Origin: a bacterium
GTDB taxonomy: Bacteria; Patescibacteriota; Saccharimonadia; Saccharimonadales; UBA4665
NCBI GenBank assembly: GCA_021799575.1
Contig: JAJZAD010000006.1
Coordinates: 1-64,000 of the forward strand
DNA: 64,000 bases
Direction of reading: 5' to 3'
Shown: positions 60,152-64,000 of the stretch, one piece after another
How positions within the stretch are numbered: position 1 is the stretch's first letter
Layout of the letters: the number at the start of each line of letters is the position of its first letter
The notes under the pieces: generated by a model
Seen by the model: only the letters and a program-made list of their open reading frames with translations
The model's database searches: none
What the model was told of the DNA's origin: nothing
Position numbers and translations under genes: made by a program

Positions 60152-61860
60152 GCGTATAGTTCTTTCGGATCGGTGGTAATTAGCGGGTGTTCAGTTTCCG
60201 AGGCCACAAAACTCAATGCTACGTGGTTCAGGTCGGCTATGATAAGACCGTCGCCACGCTCCGAAGAAAGCAAATAGCTCTGCTCGTACTCGCTCAATTT
60301 AAAAGCTTCGGCAACGTTGGCAATGGACGTGCTGTCCTGGCGCATCAAGATCCGAAGCGCGCTTTGGCTGGCGATGGTTTTGCCGTGTTCGTTAGTTAAA
60401 AAATCATTTGCCTGTTGGGAAATCATCGAAACGCCTAAATAATATTTACGGGCACGACGGGTTAGCGAGGAAATGAAGCGCGCACTTTGTTCGTGTTGCA
60501 GAAGCAGCCATCCTTCATCGATCACCAAAAGCCGTTTTTTGGGTTCGTTTTTAACTTTCGACCAAACGTAGTTTGCAATAATCACCATCATGATTTGACG
60601 AATACTTTCAGGCAGGTTTTTAATGTCGAAAATTACTAAGCGGTTGTTTAAGTCTATGTCCGTTTGGTGGTTAAAAACCTGACTGAGTGATCCGTTAACG
60701 TATTTATCAAGCCTCTCGGCAAGTCTAAGTTCGCCCAGATCTATCAGTCGCTGGTAAAAATCCTGCAAAGTAGGGGTATCGTCCTTTTTTGTGATAGATC
60801 TTAGTGTTGCCAATATGGACTTGTCGATAACGGCTGCTTCACGCGCATTAAGTCCTCCGAGCATTAAAGAAACGATCTCGGTAAGATCTTGAATTTGATC
60901 CGTTGACTTAGTCTGCAAAGCCGTATTGAATCCTAAATCAAACGGATTAATATGTTGTTTGGAGTCCGTAGACAGCTCAATGAGGGTTCCGTTTACCGAC
61001 TCGGCGAGTTTTACATATTCACGTTCGGGGTCGATTACGATTACGTCTGTTCCAAGCATTAGCTGCCTTAGGATTTCGACTTTACTGGCATAACTCTTGC
61101 CGCTGCCCGATTGAGCAAAGGTAATCGAATTGGCATTGTTCAGGCTAAACCGATCAAGCATCACCAGTGAATTATTGCTCTTGTTGACGCCGTACAGAAT
61201 ACCGCTTTCTTGTACTAGTTCAGATGAAATAAAAGGAAAGCTAAGAGCCGCGGAGCTGCTGTCTAGATTACGTTTTTGGCGTAACCGGTCTTCACCGCGC
61301 GGTAAAACCGACTGTAAAGCTTCAAGTTGTTGGTAACGGGCACATTTTATAAAGAAAAGGTGTGATGTCAGTGCGGTTTCCACCAGCTTGGTCACTCTAT
61401 TTAAGTCCGGCAGGGAATCGGCGCGTAAACAGACGCAAATCGACACTTGAAACAATCTCTCCTGTCCTCTCTGGATTTTATTTCTAAGCTCCAAGGCCGA
61501 TTCAAGAGGATCGGTAATATCCGAGCTGATAACGCGTCCGGATTTTATCATGGCGCGTTTAGTCGATTCCAACTCGGTAATTTTGCGTTGCAATTTGGGT
61601 AGAGCAATAATAGAATCAACATCCTCAATATGGAAAGATATATCGGCATTACGGTTAAAGTTAATCAAGCTGCTCAACCAACCGCAGTAGGCAACATAAG
61701 GGTAGCCTGAAACATATAGCACGCGCATATATTGCCCGTCTATCAGCAAATAATCGGGTTGTTCTTCAAGTCCTGAATAACCGATAAGGTCGAATTGATC
61801 TTGTTCTCCCAAGCAAATCTGGTGCGACTCATTGGGACGTTTAGGAAACCTTATTTTCAT
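60148..61860 (-). CDS. Type IV secretion ATPase, VirB4-like
   Basis: The motor ATPase of a conjugation-type secretion system. The N-terminal 215 residues are the end of the VirB4 N-domain; the ATPase domain has Walker A QSGSGKSY (250-257) and Walker B LLVIDEGW (444-451). A conserved DPEREY lies near 278-283. The 570-residue length is short for VirB4 (usually over 750), because the TraC-like N-terminal part is encoded by the separate upstream gene, with a 4-bp overlap. Confidence 0.9.
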   Translation of the reverse strand: MKIRFPKRPNESHQICLGEQDQFDLIGYSGLEEQPDYLLIDGQYMRVLYVSGYPYVAYCGWLSSLINFNRNADISFHIEDVDSIIALPKLQRKITELESTKRAMIKSGRVISSDITDPLESALELRNKIQRGQERLFQVSICVCLRADSLPDLNRVTKLVETALTSHLFFIKCARYQQLEALQSVLPRGEDRLRQKRNLDSSSAALSFPFISSELVQESGILYGVNKSNNSLVMLDRFSLNNANSITFAQSGSGKSYASKVEILRQLMLGTDVIVIDPEREYVKLAESVNGTLIELSTDSKQHINPFDLGFNTALQTKSTDQIQDLTEIVSLMLGGLNAREAAVIDKSILATLRSITKKDDTPTLQDFYQRLIDLGELRLAERLDKYVNGSLSQVFNHQTDIDLNNRLVIFDIKNLPESIRQIMMVIIANYVWSKVKNEPKKRLLVIDEGWLLLQHEQSARFISSLTRRARKYYLGVSMISQQANDFLTNEHGKTIASQSALRILMRQDSTSIANVAEAFKLSEYEQSYLLSSERGDGLIIADLNHVALSFVASETEHPLITTDPKELYA

Positions 61861-62480
61861 TTGCCTGCCCCTATAAAAACGGTGTGCATCTTATTAAGTA
61901 TTACTTCGTTAATCGGCTGGGTTTTGGCCTGGACGGGGTTGTAAAAACTATAGAACAAATTTAGAAGTTCGACTCCGCTTAACAATCTGGCGTGCATACC
62001 CATTCTCTGAAGTCCTTTGGTAACAATTTCGATCCTCAGGGCTAACTGTTCGCGAGCCGTTTCAAAATCGTGTTTAGATACGATGTCGATGGGTACAACC
62101 AGATAGAAGTTACGGCTCAAAATCCTGTTGACACTAACCAACGAGCGGATAAATTCACAGTAACCTCGAGCCTGCCTTTTATAGATTTCCGACTTTTCCA
62201 GTCTGGTAGTCGATTCGATATTGTTAAGATAGTCATCCAAATCCACCTCGCGTATTCGCACGATAATCTGTAGGGGACAGCCTAAGCCGTTAAGAAAGCT
62301 TTGGTAGGTCTCAATCAACGCATCTTGTTCCGCTTCGCTTTTAAGCTCAAAATTTACCGAAGAGGTTTCAATAACGCTTCGGTAATGACCGGTTTTTAAG
62401 ACCAAAGTCTCGTTTATGACGCTGTTAATATCTATCTGTTCTTTAGCCGAACCCCGTTTACTTGACCTCAATAATTGCAC
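61857..62480 (-). CDS. TraC-like protein, split N-terminal part of VirB4
   Basis: A 207-residue soluble protein that resembles the TraC/VirB4 N-terminal domain (LVLKTGHYRSVIETSSVNF near 27-45 and DALIETYQSFLNGLGCPLQI near 53-72). In most T4SS this region is fused to the ATPase. Here it is a separate gene with a 23-bp overlap with the PrgI gene and a 4-bp overlap with the ATPase gene. A fusion elsewhere or a lineage-specific split are both possible. Confidence 0.75.
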   Translation of the reverse strand: MQLLRSSKRGSAKEQIDINSVINETLVLKTGHYRSVIETSSVNFELKSEAEQDALIETYQSFLNGLGCPLQIIVRIREVDLDDYLNNIESTTRLEKSEIYKRQARGYCEFIRSLVSVNRILSRNFYLVVPIDIVSKHDFETAREQLALRIEIVTKGLQRMGMHARLLSGVELLNLFYSFYNPVQAKTQPINEVILNKMHTVFIGAGK

Positions 62481-62952
62481 TGAAGAGTCCTTTCTTTCCC
62501 CTGATAAACTTAATTTGCTTGCCGCTTAAAAAGTCATTGATCTCAATATTCTGCTGGGGCAATAACTGATGCGTTCGAAGCGTCTTAACCGCCGTATCGG
62601 TATTTGGCTTAGGAGTTGTAACGATGGTTTTTTCAACCAAGCAAGTACATTTACCACTCCTCTGGCTTAAAAGATAAACCCTCGGTCTTATTTGATACGC
62701 CAAAAGCACCGCCAGCCATTTAAGTACCAATTGGCCCCGAATTCGGATAGCCAGCGTCGCCTCGGGTAAGCTAAGCAGTATTAAAACAACTAGTTTATAC
62801 GGTTTTAGATGCATGACCGGAGGCAGGCCGGCAAATACAAAAACGGCCATAAAGACAGGAACGATTAGTAGGATGATCTGGGTCAAGGAAAGATTGGCAA
62901 CGATTAAGTCTTCGATTGAAGTAACCTGCGCCGGGACAATTGCGGTTTTCAT
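62458..62952 (-). CDS. PrgI family protein
   Basis: A T4SS accessory membrane protein (VirB3-like position). The 164 residues have two adjacent membrane helices (about 26-45 and 50-68), then a soluble C-terminus with LRTHQLLPQQNIEINDF near 125-141. The sequence fits PrgI proteins of Gram-positive conjugation systems. It overlaps the VirB6-like gene by 4 bp. Confidence 0.8.
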   Translation of the reverse strand: MKTAIVPAQVTSIEDLIVANLSLTQIILLIVPVFMAVFVFAGLPPVMHLKPYKLVVLILLSLPEATLAIRIRGQLVLKWLAVLLAYQIRPRVYLLSQRSGKCTCLVEKTIVTTPKPNTDTAVKTLRTHQLLPQQNIEINDFLSGKQIKFIRGKKGLFSAIIEVK

Positions 62953-64000
62953 GCTTTGTCCTTCTTATCCGGAGTTTTATTTGTTCCGTGATATATCTGC
63001 GGTTTGGCTGCCGGGATCAGGTTTCTTACACTTTCACCAACGGCATTCACTGCCGGGCTTATGGTATGCGTATAAGAATAGCGGGCACTTAAGGCAAAAT
63101 AACTTATACCGTTTATAAAACTGCCGCTTAAGCGTCTGGCTCCGCGTAAGCCCAGACTGGCATAGTTAAGCTGCATTAATACGCCCTGGGTTTTAATTAA
63201 AGCAATTAGCGCGGCCAGCCCCAGCAGCAAAGACATTATCGGATCCGGAGTACCATTACCGCCTTTGACTATGCCGGCAAACAAAGAGCCGGCAAGGCTT
63301 AATATAATGACATGAACAAAGAGGACAAATACCGTAGCCAGATAGGTTTTTAAAGTGTTTTCGGCAAAATCTCTGAACCCTGGCAGCAGCCACATTACGA
63401 TAATTAAGGGTGATAATATGGCTCCCAGATATAACGCTATTATCCTGCCGATATAGTAAATCAACAGGATAACACTAAACGCCAGGAAGATTACGAAAAC
63501 AATCAATGCCGCCAGACTATAACCCGACACGCTGGATACGACGTTCAGCAATGCATTCCACGGTGTAACGTTGCCCATGCCGGCCCTGACGGCGGAGATC
63601 ATAACATTAGACAGTTCTATAACCCCGTCGAGCAAGTAAATCGAAGTGTTGATCAATACCACTGCAAGTAATAGCTGGGGTAAAAACTGTCTTAAGCTGA
63701 TATCTTTCAAGCCGAAATATTCTCCGCTCATAATATGGAAACCTACTAAGGAAATTACCAATGCTAAAAGACTATCGGCGATGCCCGTGCAAACGACCCA
63801 AAGATGTACCACGCTTGAGTTGTGAGTAAGCAGCGGTGTTGATTTGGTAAAGTAGCCGAGGGCGGAAATAAACGGTTTACCAACGGTTTCCGCTATATCC
63901 TTAAGCATCCCAGTAATGGCACTGATCAGTACTCCCACCAAACCGCCGCCGGATTTAACCGGTTTGACAGCCGTTAGAAACGGCAATTTTGGAGTTGAAC
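62949..64000 (-). CDS. VirB6/TrbL-like polytopic membrane protein (partial)
   Basis: An inner-membrane channel protein of the T4SS. About six hydrophobic helices are visible (about 55-80, 95-115, 150-185, 190-210, 215-240 and 250-275 from the first TTG), in the order usual for TrbL/VirB6. The C-terminus is basic and polar. The frame is open to the window edge (63999), and the TTG at 63984-63986 is probably not the true start, so the gene extends beyond the window. It is the first visible gene of the T4SS operon. Confidence 0.8.
   Translation of the reverse strand, partial: STPKLPFLTAVKPVKSGGGLVGVLISAITGMLKDIAETVGKPFISALGYFTKSTPLLTHNSSVVHLWVVCTGIADSLLALVISLVGFHIMSGEYFGLKDISLRQFLPQLLLAVVLINTSIYLLDGVIELSNVMISAVRAGMGNVTPWNALLNVVSSVSGYSLAALIVFVIFLAFSVILLIYYIGRIIALYLGAILSPLIIVMWLLPGFRDFAENTLKTYLATVFVLFVHVIILSLAGSLFAGIVKGGNGTPDPIMSLLLGLAALIALIKTQGVLMQLNYASLGLRGARRLSGSFINGISYFALSARYSYTHTISPAVNAVGESVRNLIPAAKPQIYHGTNKTPDKKDKA

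Overview
The window reads as one continuous stretch of a small, gene-dense bacterial chromosome of the Candidate Phyla Radiation (Patescibacteria). Candidatus Saccharibacteria (TM7) is my best guess, an inference from gene content and not proven here. The reasons are several unusually short housekeeping proteins (AlaRS without C-Ala, UvrC of 500 aa, an epsilon subunit of 89 aa), a Gram-positive-style type IV secretion set (PrgI, VirB4, VirB6-like) tied to a CHAP hydrolase, an Rpf-like protein with DUF348/G5 modules, a PilM/FtsA-like protein, and many membrane or wall-active proteins of unknown role. UGA is a normal stop codon (for example at 2664, 7933 and 43483), so this is not a lineage that recodes UGA. 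Almost all genes lie on the minus strand; the few plus-strand genes are solitary.

Layout from left to right (most genes are read right to left): tRNA-Phe and tRNA-Ala, a terminator and a candidate structured RNA; then ligA, a membrane protein, htpX and lemA (652-5067). A D,D-carboxypeptidase and two small orphan genes are on the plus strand (5122-7933), with tRNA-Val(UAC) between. A quiet region (7934-10158) holds an RDD protein, tRNA-Leu(GAG) and a T-box-like folded element. Next come an FAD oxidoreductase, tRNA-Leu(CAG), a solute-binding protein, secG, pepP, uvrC, trhO, a 607-aa repeat protein, rplY and uvrA (10159-23402). After an orphan membrane gene come sbcB, obgE, a LysM-CHAP membrane protein with a non-AUG start, mltG, ruvX, a 575-aa surface protein, a PilM/FtsA-like ATPase, alaS and mnmA (24975-36675).

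From 36913 to 41886 lies an F1 ATP synthase operon with b and delta but no a or c subunit, followed upstream by iscS, tatD, metG, a Nudix protein, a HIT protein and tRNA-Val(CAC). Then come a GH37 trehalase-like protein, a GGDEF protein, an unknown gene and the tmRNA gene ssrA (50380-50781), which is easy to miss. Next are rsmA, an Rpf-like protein, pcrA/uvrD, and the lower-glycolysis cluster tpiA-pgk-pyk. The window ends in a tightly overlapping type IV secretion operon (59642 to the edge).

The genes suggest an organism that repairs DNA (UvrA, UvrC, UvrD, LigA, ExoI, RuvX), earns ATP from substrate-level glycolysis and an F-type ATPase, imports peptides, and invests heavily in cell-wall remodelling (PBP, MltG, two CHAP proteins, Rpf-like protein) and in a secretion machine. 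That would suit an epibiont that works on its own and its host's wall. The most unusual items are the tmRNA with an atypical T loop, the AUA-start gene, two unexplained folded RNA candidates, the palindrome at the uvrA promoter, and leaderless-type promoters in front of uvrC and uvrD.
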